Positions 20,927-31,815 of a stretch of DNA of 64,000 nt are shown here, piece by piece (within the stretch, counting starts at the first letter, position 1; every line of letters begins with the position of its first letter). The position numbers were made by a program, and so were the translations under genes. The DNA is taken from assembly GCA_963995525.1 (NCBI GenBank), contig OZ023214.1, positions 36,925,169-36,989,168 of the forward strand, written 5' to 3'. This DNA comes from Escarpia spicata. Lineage: Eukaryota; Annelida; Polychaeta; Sabellida; Siboglinidae. The notes beneath the pieces were generated by a model. It did no database searches. It had not been told where the DNA came from and saw only the letters and a list, made by a program, of their open reading frames with translations.

Positions 20927-21840
20927 TTAGGATAGGAGACTGAACTCGTTTATGGTCTCAGCCTGGACCTGCGACTCGTTTAGTTTATTCCAGTCTACTA
21001 TTGTCTTTACAAAGTATGAGTTTTTGAATTGGTCGGTGTGGGATGCAGGTACTATATAGCACCTGGTGTTATTGGTTGTTAGGTGTTGTACAAAGTTTGA
21101 GGATACGTGATCTGGAAAATGTTTGGGTTGGATGCGTCTTTTATTTATTTTTTGGGGCCGAAAGTATGTTTCTGCGGGGATGGCTGGGATAGATCCCTCA
21201 GCTATTTTGTACATGTATTTGAGTCGTAGATCCCGACGTCTGCTTTGTAGGGTATTGAGTTTTAGGTCTATTAATATGTTTGTCATTGATCCTTCATGTC
21301 TGGAGTGGTAGTCGCCGGTAATGAAGCGAGCAGCACGGTGTTGTATACGTTCTAGTTTATCTATGTCCCCCTGATGGTATTGATCCCACACTATGGCTCC
21401 GTACTCTAAAGCAGCGCGCACAAGGGTAATATATGCGGTCCGTTTGTTGTTTATAGGACAGTGTCGTATGCTACGTCTTAGGAAACCAAGTGTTGAGTTT
21501 GCTTTTTTAGTTGTTGTTGCGATGTGGGAGTGCCATTTAAGGTCGTCGGAGATAGAGATACCAAGATATGGATTGCAGTTTACACGTTCTATGGTGATGT
21601 TATTTAAGGTGTAGAAATAGTCAGTTTTATGTTTTACACTGAGGATGTAGCATTTGTTTGTATTGAAGTTCATACCCCAGTCCTTTGCCCATGTTTGGAG
21701 TTGTTTTACGTCGTGTTGTAGTGCAATGTGATCGTTGAGTGTTTTGATTTCTCTATATAGTAGGCAGTCATCTGCAAATAGGCGGACTTTAGATTTTACT
21801 GATGCTGGTAGGTCGTTTATATGACAGAGGAATAGTAGGT
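20927..21840 (-). pseudogene. LINE reverse transcriptase, 3' part (CR1/L2/jockey-like)
   Basis: A long uninterrupted minus-strand frame encodes the end of a non-LTR reverse transcriptase. From 21840 it reads LFLCHINDLPAS, KVRLFADDCLLYREI (the catalytic F-A-D-D box), WAKDWGMNFNTNKCYILSV, NPYLGISISDDLKWHSHI, then the C-terminal LVRAALEYGAIVWDQYHQGD, LERIQHRAARFITGDY and VDWNKLNESQVQ, stop at 20927. The active-site Asp pair is intact and no stop lies inside, so the insertion is comparatively young. The fingers half of the domain and the endonuclease are missing: at about 21840 the frame breaks directly into the PHD region of the same strand. Confidence 0.9.
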
Positions 21841-22350
21841 CGGGGAGAGCGATTCAAGGGTAATATTCTCATTTGCAATGGGTTCATAGAAACTTGGGGA
21901 AATTTCGAAGCTTCTGAATGTGAAGCTTGATACATTAAGTGTTTGACACTTACAGCATAACCACTGTACCTTTGAGCGTTGCAATAGGCTGTAGTCTTTA
22001 GTGCACATTTCTAGGCATGACCGGTGGTACCATATGCTGCATTCATCGCAGCATACGGCTTCTTCATTGGGTGACCATGACACAGCAAGCTCACTGAAGC
22101 CGCAGGGATATATGGGGAGTTGTCTTGGGCCTTGGTTTGTTTGTATGTCGCCTGAGAGGAAGAGGGCGAGTATTGTCAGCGTCTTGTTACTTTTTGGTTT
22201 GGGCCACATCAGATGGGATGAGTTGAAGGAATGGCGTGGGAACGCATATATTCCGTTTATTGAGTCAGTTTCAGAAGCATCGAAGGATCGTGTAAGGAAT
22301 CGATTTGTGGCTGATACGAATAAGAGCACGAACAGGGACCCTTGGAACAT
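21841..22350 (-). pseudogene. LINE 5' region: degenerate 2A-like motif plus PHD finger
   Basis: The minus-strand frame begins at ATG 22350. It has a hydrophobic leader ending LALFLSGDIQTNQGP, which resembles the 2A translational-recoding motif (D-V/I-E-x-N-P-G-P) known at the N-terminus of some invertebrate LINE proteins. Here Glu is Gln and the first Pro of NPGP is Gln, so activity is doubtful. A Cys-rich segment follows (CCDECSIWYHRSCLEMC ending WLCCKC), the C4HC3 pattern of a PHD finger. The same order (2A-like, PHD) occurs in the LINE at 50.4-52.7 kb. About 2.5 kb of expected endonuclease and reverse transcriptase sequence is missing between this and 21840. Confidence 0.75.
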
Positions 22351-22429
22351 TGTTGTGATTGTGACTGGCGCGCAGGTGAGTGTCAGAAGAGTGGTATAAC
22401 CAGTGTCAGTATATAGTGACTGTTAATAA

Positions 22430-23685
22430 TTGGAAATAAGATTGAAGTGGTGTGCTAAAGATCCAAGTTGAATAGGCTGCGGCGCTGTTTCAAAATTACT
22501 AGTAATTTTAAGAGTGCATGAGTATCAAGACGTTGGTGTGGTGCAAATGAAAATGTAGGTCTTCGCCCTAGCTGGGCCCCAGGGCGATACTGGCAAGACG
22601 TCTTGACGGAGAGCCTGTTAGTAGAAAGTTTATTGTTGAGGGCACTGTTTTCCTTCTGTTAATAATGGCAGCCTGTGATCAAAGTGGATCTCTACAACTG
22701 CGTACGATGGAACGATTACGGTTTACGTTAACTTGATATGGGAATAGTCGTGGTAGCGTAGCCGTGGTGGGCCCGTAGGCGTAGGCCGTAGGCGTAGCGT
22801 TATCGTTGCTAGGGGCCGAAATTACATACGTAGTGCTTGTTGGCCGACTGTGGGCGACTTGGTTATATTTATTGCTTATGATTAATGTTTAGTTTAAAAT
22901 ATGGTTTGAAAGTGATTATCTTGAGCGTGCTTGGTGGGATTTAGTGGCACTTAGCTGTTTAGTAGACCGGTTCGTGGCTTCTTCGGTGTTGATGTGTAAT
23001 CCAAGATGGCCTGTTTTGGCGGGAAGTCTGCGGAGGTGACCACTTGTTTAAAGTTGTTTATTTTGAATCTAACATACACCTTACGTTGGTAATTTATGCC
23101 TATTTAGATTTAGTGAGACTAGTGTCGTATGCTGGAGTCTATAGTATTTGATCGAGAACGTAATTTTGAATTTCGAATAAAGTTTTAGAGCCGATGTTGA
23201 GAACTTGTTTTGTATTATCACGCATGCGCATCCTACCTCACCTGTAGACAACGATAATGGTAATAGCGCATGGTTTAACGTAGTCTCGCTTAACCGACTC
23301 TCGCCTGGCTGCGTGGCTTCGCCAGGAAGATAGTCTGGCTCAGAATCGCGTTTTGACTGCCCACTTGTTGACAGCCATGAGAGCTGCCACCTAATGAATA
23401 TGCATGTGATTCAAATTAATTAAACTACGAAAAAAGTTTAATGTCGGTTTATTTGTGTGTGACATGTTTCAATATAAGTTTAATGTTGAATAGTTGTTAT
23501 AGTATAGTATTATCTAATCAAAGTGTATCCTTATTCAATTTGTTATTTCATAGTTGGCCTGAGAGCCAATCATCGTCTCTACCCGAATCTGGGATAAAAC
23601 CCCCTACCGGTAACATTGGCAAGGCCTTAATAATCCAGGCCGTAGTGAGGGGCCTGTGCTGCCACCACACGGCGCCTGGGTAATC
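22430..23685. other. Intergenic / possible LINE 5' UTR
   Basis: The sequence adjoining the LINE start (22351 to about 22700) may be its 5' UTR (e.g. TGGGCCCCAGGGCGATACTG), but no second copy in the window confirms this. Nothing else recognised. Confidence 0.35.
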
Positions 23686-23689
23686 GACG

Positions 23690-23895
23690 CCAGGTTTAAT
23701 GAGCAGTGGCGACGAGCGACGCGCGTCAGAACAAGCGAGTACTACAGCGGAAGTGATGTAATTTCCGTCTACTTCTGCCAGAACATAGGGAAGCAACTGC
23801 AAATTACGCTTTACAGCGAGCAGCAAAGGAAAACATAATTAGCACTTGGAAGGAACAATGGAACTATCGACTTGGTAAGCTGACACGTTATTCAG
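23690..23895. repeat. Dispersed repeat, copy 1 (partner at 55608-55845)
   Basis: Shares with 55.6 kb, in the same order, AATGAGCAGTGGCGACG, GGAAGTGA-GTAA, TACAGCG-AG-CAAAGG-AAA-AT, CTGGAA-GAAC-AATG-like sequence and TAAG-T-ACACGT-ATT. Divergence is substantial; family unknown. Confidence 0.5.
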
Positions 23896-24169
23896 TTTTT
23901 ATTTATTACGTTACGTAATGACGGGACCGCTTTGCTATAAATGTGCTATAAAGGACCGTCCGACGAGCGCCCCCTTAAATTAGGCTTAATATTTAAATAT
24001 GCCATTTAAAAAAAAATCTCAAAAACATTTGCAAAATATTTACAAAACATCATCCTCGCAAGCCAGGGTTGTTTGCTATGCAAAACTAGCCGACTGGCAG
24101 ATCCCCTACGCTGAGTCAACCTAGTAATTGACTTCGCCAGCATCACCCGTGAGAACAACAACCGAATAA

Positions 24170-24262
24170 CAACAATAACAATAGTAATAACAATAATAAT
24201 AACAATAATAAAAACAATAATAATAATAATAGCAACAACAAAATTACATCTTTAGACCAATA
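24170..24262. repeat. (AAT/AAC)n trinucleotide repeat
   Basis: AACAATAATAAT-type tract ending in AATATCCTCGGAAAATCCGA, then GCTCAGTGGCGCAAC. This end matches the LINE 3' sequences at 25.97 and 31.58 kb, so it is probably a LINE 3' tail in minus orientation. Confidence 0.75.
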
Positions 24263-24344
24263 TCCTCGGAAAATCCGAGCTCAGTGGCGCAACAAAACAA
24301 GAGGATTATGCATTCTCATACTTGCAGGGGCGGATCCAGAGAGG

Positions 24345-24425
24345 GTAGACTGGGGGGGGGGGGGGCAAAAGAACTCCAACTGTACCCCTTGAGGCTCGCC
24401 AGAAATATCCACTGGCGACCGAACC
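24345..24425. repeat. G-run and single unit of the AACTGCACCCC minisatellite family
   Basis: A homopolymeric G run (24350-24364) followed by AACTCCAACTGTACCCCTTG and AGGCTCGCCAGAAAT, a unit of the array at 26.5-26.8 kb. Confidence 0.55.
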
Positions 24426-24694
24426 AAATTCATATTGGCTGGTCTGAGCCGGAACTTCAGCACGACACAGCTATTGCGCTGTCGCGCTGCCGGACCATGA
24501 CATCGGAAGGTGGGTGGGGGATGAGGGAGTGATGTTGACATGTTTTCGCCGCCGTACCGCCGTAACTTCAACTCTTCCGTTGTCTTGGCTCGACTGATGA
24601 CTTCGGAAGATGGGGGCTCTTGGGGGGTTGTTACAATTTTTTTCACCGCTGCACCGTCGTAACTTCAGCTTCTTCTAACCTGTAGAGCGCAGTA

Positions 24695-25030
24695 GCACAG
24701 TAGCACAGTAGCGCAGCGGTAAGAGCTCCGGACTCTCGACTGAGAGAACGCGGGTTTGAATCCTGTGCGGAGGTGTCGAACCTTGGGCAAGTTCGTTTAC
24801 TCTACATTGCTTCAGTTCACTCAGCTGTATGAATGAGTGCCTGACGATAGGCAGTGGTGGATATTTGTGTACGAATAGTCTTCGCGCATTAATTGCAGCG
24901 TGGCTGAATGCTTCCCAGAGAAGTCGAGATGGTGTTCGATTGAACAGGTCTGCCAGGAAGTAAAGTGTAAAACGCTTTGAGCAGTTCTGAGGACTAGATA
25001 CTGCGCTATATAAAAACTTACCTTTAACCT
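24695..25030 (+). mobile_element. tRNA-derived SINE (family 2), full-length copy
   Basis: The head carries an A box (TAGCGCAGCGGTAAGAGC) and a B box (GGGTTTGAATCC) in tRNA spacing, with CTCTCGACTGAGAG at the anticodon arm. The body has TTCACTCAGCTGTATGAATG, TTAATTGCAGCGTGGCTGAA, TGCTTCCCAGAGAAGTCGAG, GTTCGATTGAACAGGTCTGC and TAAAGTGTAAAACGCTTTGA. It ends ACTAGATACTGCGCTATATA, then AAAACTTACC. This is the most complete of at least five copies in the window (others near 11.6, 30.4, 35.1 and 45.8 kb). Confidence 0.9.
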
Positions 25031-25844
25031 AAATGAGTGCATATTCCAAAGGTCTAAGGGGGCACACAACGGGGGCACATTTGGAAAGGTGTATAGATTT
25101 GCCGAATTGCAAAGATCTAGGGGGCACGTGCCTCCAGGTCTCTGGATCCACGTAAGACTCGTGTACATTGTATAATGCAAACGAGGTCAACAGATGGGTG
25201 GAACTGCTGAGAAGCTAATGAGGATAGGCAACATTGAAGAGATAGGTTTTGAGATGACGGATCATCACATCATATTCCCTTGGGAGTCACGCCCAATCTC
25301 CTCAGTCAAACACAGACAGCGCCGTATCTATTGCGGCAAGATCTAACGAGATTTCTCGGGGACGGATAACGGCTGACTGGCTATAGAGTTTACGCAGGAT
25401 GTTTCCAGGCGTACATGTTTAACGACATCAGATAACATGCATATACGTAGCACGGTGTGATCTACAAGATGACTGAATAGATGACCAACAATAACAACGT
25501 TGCTTAGTCAGTGATCACGGTCCCAGGGCGGTGTGGGAGGCAGACCAGGAGATTATAATTTTACAGTTCTCGTAAATCCACCAGTCAGCCGTTTTGGTCG
25601 TACTGTGTCACATCCCTTGTGGGTCGCCGATCTTCGATATCAAGTTTTGAAGGGATCTTTTGGGGTTTGTTTCGGTGTTTTATGAACATGGCGGTGTTGG
25701 GTCTATGGCAACGTGGTGCACATCGTGAGATGTTTGATTAGCTTATGGTAAACTCAGCAAGTATGACTTCAAGTAGGTATTGAAATGTTTCATGGTGAAA
25801 TCTTTTGGGAATGAAGATCGTTTGCGTTAGTTAGTTAATAATAA

Positions 25845-25948
25845 TACATATAATATTAAATAATAATAATAAATATACTACTACTACTACTAATTAATAA
25901 AATAATAATAATAAATATAATAATAATAACAACAACAATAATAATAAA
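25845..25948. repeat. AAT/ACT/AAC trinucleotide repeats
   Basis: Mixed AATAATAAT, CTACTACTACTAC and AACAACAACAATAAT tracts immediately 3' (minus sense) of a LINE tail. Confidence 0.9.
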
Positions 25949-26350
25949 CCTCCGTAGCGCTTAAATCCTCAAGAATCCCAGCTCAGAGGCGCAACATTAA
26001 AAAATAATTAGGTAAAATCGTGAACAGGGACGCGCAAGAGACATCATTAGAGCAAGGAACTGCCGCAGGTTAGCGTGGAAATGCGATTTCAAACAAATAA
26101 ATATGTTTTGAGGTTTTTAACGAAAGGTAGTTTCAAATGACTTTAAAGTGATTGGGAGTTGAATCCATAATTTGAGTGCAACTACAGAGAAAGCACGATT
26201 GTCAATGTTAAGCTTAGTTTTAAGAACAAAAAGTTTTTGTGAAACAGATAATCTGAGCTTCCTGGAGATATCTGAACAACGCAGGACACGAAACATCCTC
26301 GCCTCCACGGAGCGGGATGTTGTGGCGCAGGTATATGCGGACAAAAACTT
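25949..26350 (-). pseudogene. LINE C-terminus and 3' UTR fragment
   Basis: On the minus strand, codons from 26344 to 26117 end in DNRAFSVVALKLWIQLP, ITLKSFETTFR, the terminal motif of many LINE ORF2 proteins. A 3' UTR follows whose sequence (GCTCAGAGGCGCAAC and CAGGGACGCGCAAGAG) recurs at 31.57-31.81 kb, then a trinucleotide tail. The rest of the element is missing. Confidence 0.65.
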
Positions 26351-26504
26351 GCAAAGAAATCGGCGCCTGACGAATGCGTTTGACTTAATTCTGTGACAAG
26401 TGCCTCGCCAGTCTCCTTGTCTGTGTGATGCGCCAACGTGGTATCAAGTGCGTGCAACAAACCTTTAGCGGGGTTGATTCTGTGCATGCTCACTAAAAAC
26501 CTCA

Positions 26505-26830
26505 AAATACACCCTCCTCATGAGGCTCCGACTACACCCTTGTTGAAGCTCACCAAGAAACCCAACTGCACTTGCCGAGACATCCAACTGCACACCCAAT
26601 TAAGGCTCACCTGAAACCTCAAACTGCATCCCCATTGGAGCTCACCACAAACCTACAACTACACCCCCTCTTGAAACCTCAAACTGTACCCATCCCTCTT
26701 GAGGCTCACCAGAAACGTCCAACTCTACCTCCTTCAGACCACAAACGCACCCATGTTGAGGCTCATCACACCTTTCAACTGCACCCCTTCAGATCCCCAA
26801 GTGCATCCATTTAAGGCTCACAAAAACTCG
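26505..26830. repeat. Degenerate ~40-bp minisatellite (GAGGCTCACC...AACTGCACCCC)
   Basis: About eight imperfect units, each containing a GAGGCTCACCA-like string, then GAAACCTCCAACTGCACCCC-like sequence (e.g. near 26520, 26555, 26604, 26636, 26701 and 26757). Single or double units of the same family lie at 24.37 kb and, inverted, at 54.2-54.3 kb. Confidence 0.75.
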
Positions 26831-27102
26831 CGAAGGTGCCCTTCTTACTAAATTGTGAAAACTGTTGATATTGGCCATCTTGTTGAAGTTGTTCGCAGTG
26901 TCGAACTTTAGGCATGGCCCACACAAAACACCGGTTAACAGTCATGTTTACATCGTATTCACAGCTCAAGACTGTTCGAAGGTTCTTTCCTGTTCCTTGG
27001 GTCTCACTCAATTGGCTTGTCGAGGTCGGCTGCTTTAGTTCAGCAGCGGAGGGGGTAATCCCTTTTTGCCTTGTATAGTTTTTTCTTTGTTGATTATTCA
27101 CC

Positions 27103-30100
27103 CCTAGTATATGTATAATGAGATCGAGGTGGATGTGGAGTTCTCACCCTTGGCATTTTGAAAAACGTGACAAAATCCAAAATGGCCAACAAAACCAACT
27201 TATTATTATATCTTCGCAATCAGACAAGATACATACATGATTGAAATGGTGTTTTATATGTTTCCAGATATGAGGAATTCGATTCTACCATCACTGATGT
27301 GACAAGGTTTGAAGAAAACAATATGGCGGCCATGTGTATGCTACAAAATGGTTGCCTACGATGCAAATTGTCATATATTTTCAAGCACATAATATACACA
27401 CGTGATTAAAATGTCTTTTCTTCAGGCATAAGACATTTGATGCCAACATTATTTGTTTTGTGTGTAAATGTAAAGAAAGCAATAAAAATCGTTGCAGAAG
27501 ATGCGGTAAAAGTTTTCGGCAATCAGAAAACATGCATCGCCCAATTCCGTGGTAACGCGGTATTGTATTGTTTTTCAACTACGACACTGGGGCTAATGAG
27601 GTGTCCGAGAAGAGAGGAGCATTATTTGGATTGAGTGCAGTAAATCCCCCCTCCTGTTACCGATAAAAAGTTGTATGCTTTAGTACAGGCGGGTCTGCGT
27701 CAGAGGCATCAAGCAAAGTTTCTACTTGCAGTCATTTGTGGGTATCCGTGAATAACGCTTTGGTGCGGACACCTTGCTTATATTCACTTTGCAAAACCAC
27801 ATTTTTCTGTATGCGTTCGTCATTGAATGACATATACATACGCTTACCGTAGCGGGCCACCATGGAGTGTGTGGCCTGGTCCACTACTTCCAAAAAAGTT
27901 GGTCCGCCGGTGTTTTCCAATAAGTTTTCCAAGAGAGAATGTTGACCATATGTCAGAACTTTCAGAACTAAAATCTTCACGACACCAAAGTACGATGCCA
28001 GCGGAGCTGCGTTGATGTCTAGGACAGCTGTGAATTGGTGAAACCAACATTACTTTGAAGGATACTGCCCTGGTGACAGAATACAAGAGAATGAATATGT
28101 CCGTGTCGTTCACAACGACCGGGACGGTACTATCCTTAGTGTAGTTGTTCTCTCGCATGGTAGCTGTGTCCTGATGTTTGTTTACACAACCAGCAAGTAA
28201 TATCTACGTGAAGAGGATCTCTGCCAGTGTTTACTAGTTCATGCTTTTGAAAGTCAGCCTTGTAACCAGATCTTCGAAGATGAGATCAGGCAGCTGGGCT
28301 TTGTTCGTGGTGACGGCTACGACGACTTCCTATTGTGGCAGGCGAACTGTACCTATCGAGGAATGTTGTCTGCACATCTTGTTCAGCCAGCTGCATTGAC
28401 ATTTCCACCATTGAGCACAATCTTGAAAATGGATTTATTGTTTGCATCCCTCATATTTCCATTTTCATTGACAATATACAACTGTACATAGGGATAGGTG
28501 ACAGATCATTGCTCCTTAGTTTGTGGCAAGATCTCGGGATCGCTTGCGCAGGACTGTAAACACATGGTCTCCGTGTCAAACACTTGGCCATCTCCGACTT
28601 TAATGTATTTCCTGAATAAAACCATGGTAGTAAAAATTTTAGTATTGGATCTTGAGATCCACCAAGCCAACTGTGATCAAAAGACTCCATCTTTATTTTC
28701 CCCACAGTTCTGCCTTGTTGATATTGACCGAATTAGGATTGATTCTCAACTTGCCAACTGATTATTCATCAGCTCATTTTGATGTTGCTGTGGGTCGAGT
28801 GAATCTATGCTGACCCCCAGTGGCCCCGACTTATCGCGTGATCCCACGTAAAGCTTTCCAGTCTTGATCTTCTCCCTTGATTCTTTATAGGAAGTTTGAG
28901 CAGATGGTCGACTGTTGTTTCTCGTGTCGTTCATATTGCCGATGGTGCCATGTCAGGTATGACAGCTGTAAGCCCATGTTGAGGGAATTTCCGGTTGCAT
29001 AGTTATTCCAGTGATCTCAACTCATAAAAGTAGTTTCAATGGCCACGTCACACCAACTGCCACTGTACAGATAAGCGGTGTGGTGCATCGTGTGATTAAT
29101 ACATTGCACTCTCATTGTCAGTGGGCAAGCTTTCCATATATCGTAAATTGCACAGTGCGTGCAGGGCATAATGCACGTGTCCTGTGGCAACGAACAAAGA
29201 CATCTCGTCCTTGACAATGGCTAGATATAATGCCCAGTCTGTGTCTCGGTGTGCTCGTGAGTGATTGGGAATCACGGAGACTGGCTTTATGTGATAATCC
29301 ACCACAAGCTTTGTTGTTTTGATCTGAGAAGAAATGTCATCCAATGCTTGTTGGAAGTCACTCATGCTTTCCAGATGTTGTTTGGCAAAGTTTAGCCAAT
29401 TAGTTCCTGTACCAGCAACCTGAGAGCTCTGACATTCTTAGTGTATTTCTTGCAGCTCAGCAATTTCAATGCACCTCGAAATGCAGCAACTAGTATTTCT
29501 ATGATGCCAGTTTCAGCCACTAGTGTGCCGACACAACCGCATTAACTCACCAGGAGGGGCATGCCATCCAGTTCCAGGTAGATGTTACCTAGTTGTGTTG
29601 GATTCTCCCACTGAACATGTGGTGCAAGCGAAGTATGCTGGATAAAATGACGTTTCACCATGTCCTAGAACTCCCAACTCGTAAAAACAGTATGCAGCAT
29701 TGTTGTAGTAAAATAAACAATGGGGAATACTATATAACGATTCGCATCTGTTATTTTAGTGTATAGAACAATCTTCAAGCACTTAAGAAGCAACAATTGA
29801 ATTTGGCGAGACATGTTTTCTGATTGCCGCGAACTTGAAATAAAGCGTCTGTAGCATCTTCTGCAATATTGGTTCTTGCTTGCTTTACATTTTTCAAAAC
29901 AAATAATGTTGGCATCAAATGTCGTAAGTCTGAAGATATGTAAAAATTTATTTTAGTCATGTGTGCACGTTATGTGCTTGAAAATATACGCCGATTTGCA
30001 TCGTCGGCAACCATTTTTAGCATATATATGGCCGCCATATTTTTTCTTTAAACGTTTCATGTCAGTGATGGTGGAATCGAATTTCTCATATATGGAAACA

Positions 30101-30251
30101 TAAAAAAAAATTCAATCATGTCTGTATATTGTATAGTTGCTAACATATCATAATAAGTTGGATTTGGCGGCCATGTTGGATTTTGTCACTTTTCAAAATA
30201 CCCAAGGGTGAGACCTCCACACCCGTCTGGGTATCATTACATACATGCTAG
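27103..30251. mobile_element. DNA-transposon-like element with ~445-bp terminal inverted repeats
   Basis: The left arm 27103-27545 and right arm 29800-30251 are inverted copies. Shared strings (left sense) include TTCTCACCCTTGG, GTGACAAAATCCAA, CTTATTATNATATNTT, GATTCTACCATCACTGA, ATTTGATGCCAACATTATTT and GGCAATCAGAAAACATG. The arms have diverged by perhaps 20-25%. The 2.25 kb interior carries decayed minus-strand coding sequence. I could not identify a target-site duplication with confidence. Long TIRs around one decayed protein suggest an old DNA transposon of unassigned superfamily. Confidence 0.75.
27732..29640 (-). pseudogene. Decayed protein of an uncharacterised dispersed invertebrate family
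   Basis: Minus-strand pieces are collinear with a recurrent, functionally uncharacterised protein type in cnidarian and mollusc genomes. Upstream (29640-29100): NIYLELDGMPLLVS, LVAETGIIEILVAAFRGALK, then SDFQQALDDISSQ and HRDTDWALYLAIVKDEMSLF with VHYALHAL. Downstream (28158-27732): VPVVVNDTDIFILLYSV and a tail to 27732. The order (WALHLA-type block, then a V-x-x-x-DTD-x-x-x-LL block) is as in those relatives, as I recall them. At least four frameshifts or stops are present. It fills the interior of the TIR element and may have been its transposition protein; that is inference. Confidence 0.5.
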
Positions 30252-30439
30252 GAGATCCCCAAAAAATATATCGGGCAAAAATGGGTTAGGTCAAAAGAAG
30301 CTGTTGCCTGCCGGACTACTTTGGGGAACCCTTTTTCGTCTTGCAGCTTCTCGTCGTGGCTTTTCGTCGACTTGGTTGCTATCCCCGTGTTAATGGTTCT
30401 CCCAAACCCAAAGTTTTTGTGAGCAATGTCCAACCACAG

Positions 30440-30770
30440 CTACCTGGAGCGCAGTGGCGCCACTAGCGCATCGGACTCTCAACCGAGAGAACCCGGGTTC
30501 CAATTATGTACTGCTGTGCGGAACCTTTGGCAAGTTCGTTCATTTGACGTTACTCCAGATCACTCAGCTGTATGAATGAGTACCTGGCTATAGACAGTGG
30601 TGGGTATATGTGTACGAATAGTCTTTGCGTATTAATTGCAGCGTGGCTGAATGCTTCCCAGAGAAGTCGAGATGGTGTTCGATTGAACAGGTCTGTCAGA
30701 GAGTAAAGTGTGAAGCCCTTTGAGCAGTCCTGAAGACTGGATATAAAACCTGATCTTTACCTTTTACCAC
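30440..30770 (+). mobile_element. tRNA-derived SINE (family 2)
   Basis: Head with TAGCGCATCGGACTCTC, then CGAGAGAACCCGGGTTCCAA. The body is nearly the same as the 24.7 kb copy (TCACTCAGCTGTATGAATGA, TTAATTGCAGCGTGGCTGAA, AGAGAAGTCGAGATGGTGTT, GTAAAGTGTGAAGCCCTTTG). The 3' end lacks the GCGCTATATA string. Confidence 0.9.
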
Positions 30771-31535
30771 ATTCGCCACGTTTCTCTTCCCGGTCTGGTC
30801 GGTCTCGCGATCTTTGTGCGTCCTCTCCTAGCATTTGGGGGAGGTTACTGCTCGAAAATTATATTAGTGCAGCATCGGATTTAGGACTGTGGAGGCCCCT
30901 GGGCAGTGACTGAACTGGTATCGTATCATAATAGCTCTCACTCCTACCTTCTACAATAGAGAATTAATTCACTGCAAAATACGACGTTTGTCCATAATTT
31001 TTAGATAGATTGGTTTAACCAATCGTGTGTACATACGCCGAACGTAGACATTCTCACGCGGATTACAGAATCTCTGTCTGGCGATAGTCATACGATGACT
31101 GTTTTCGACCAGGTCACGGTCTGCTGCACTGACAAATGTTGCACAATCAACAATGTCACAAAACAAAATGTAATAAATCAAGGAATATCATCACAACGTT
31201 GCCATTGAATGTAATAACATTTACCATTGACAAATATCATGAACATTAGGAAACTATGCGAGGACAAATATCGCAACAACAATATATCATAATGCAGATT
31301 ACGGAAGATAGAGGAAACGATTTTACCAAGTTGAAAGTGTTCCTTATCAGGGAACAGCCAAGCAGGAGAAAGCAATGTGGGTTTCAGCTGAATTGTAACA
31401 AGGTTTCGCTGAGGGGTCGATTTGAACATATTTTTATCGTACAAATGCGCATGGCGGTAGATCCTCCTTGTTCTTCAATTTTCAGTTCACTACATTTTTG
31501 CGGTTGCCTCAGCCACCTAGACCTCATGAGTACCA
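30771..31535. other. Intergenic, nothing recognised
   Basis: A minus-strand open frame (31178-31444) and a plus-strand one (31256-31585) overlap each other. Neither shows recognisable motifs, so I do not call genes. Confidence 0.35.
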
Positions 31536-31539
31536 TATT

Positions 31540-31815
31540 ACTTGATAATAATAAAACTAATAAATCACAACGCCTCTATCCTTAGGCCGGAATCTGAGCT
31601 CAGGGGTGCAACATACAAGAATTATTAGGCAAAATCGATACCAGGGACGAGCAAGAGCCATAATTAGAGCAAGGGACGGCCGAAGGTTAGGGTGGGAATG
31701 CAATTTCAATAAATAAATCGTAAGTTCTTTTTATGAAAGGTAGCTGTAGTTTCAGATGATTTTAAAGTGATAGCGAGTTGACTCCGGATTCTTGGTGCAG
31801 CTGCAGAGACAGCAT
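31540..31815 (-). pseudogene. LINE 3' end fragment
   Basis: Homologous to 25949-26200: GAGCTCAGGGGTGCAAC, TTATTAGGCAAAATCGATAC, CAGGGACGAGCAAGAG, then TTTTAAAGTGATAGCGAGTT. The minus-strand translation near 31815-31720 gives a weak SAAAPRI-like LINE tail. A short AATAATAAAACTAATAA tail marks the 3' end. Confidence 0.6.

Noticed and set aside
24700..24775. Functional tRNA gene
   Set aside because: The same tRNA-like head is attached to a SINE body found at several other places; the acceptor stem is not complementary.
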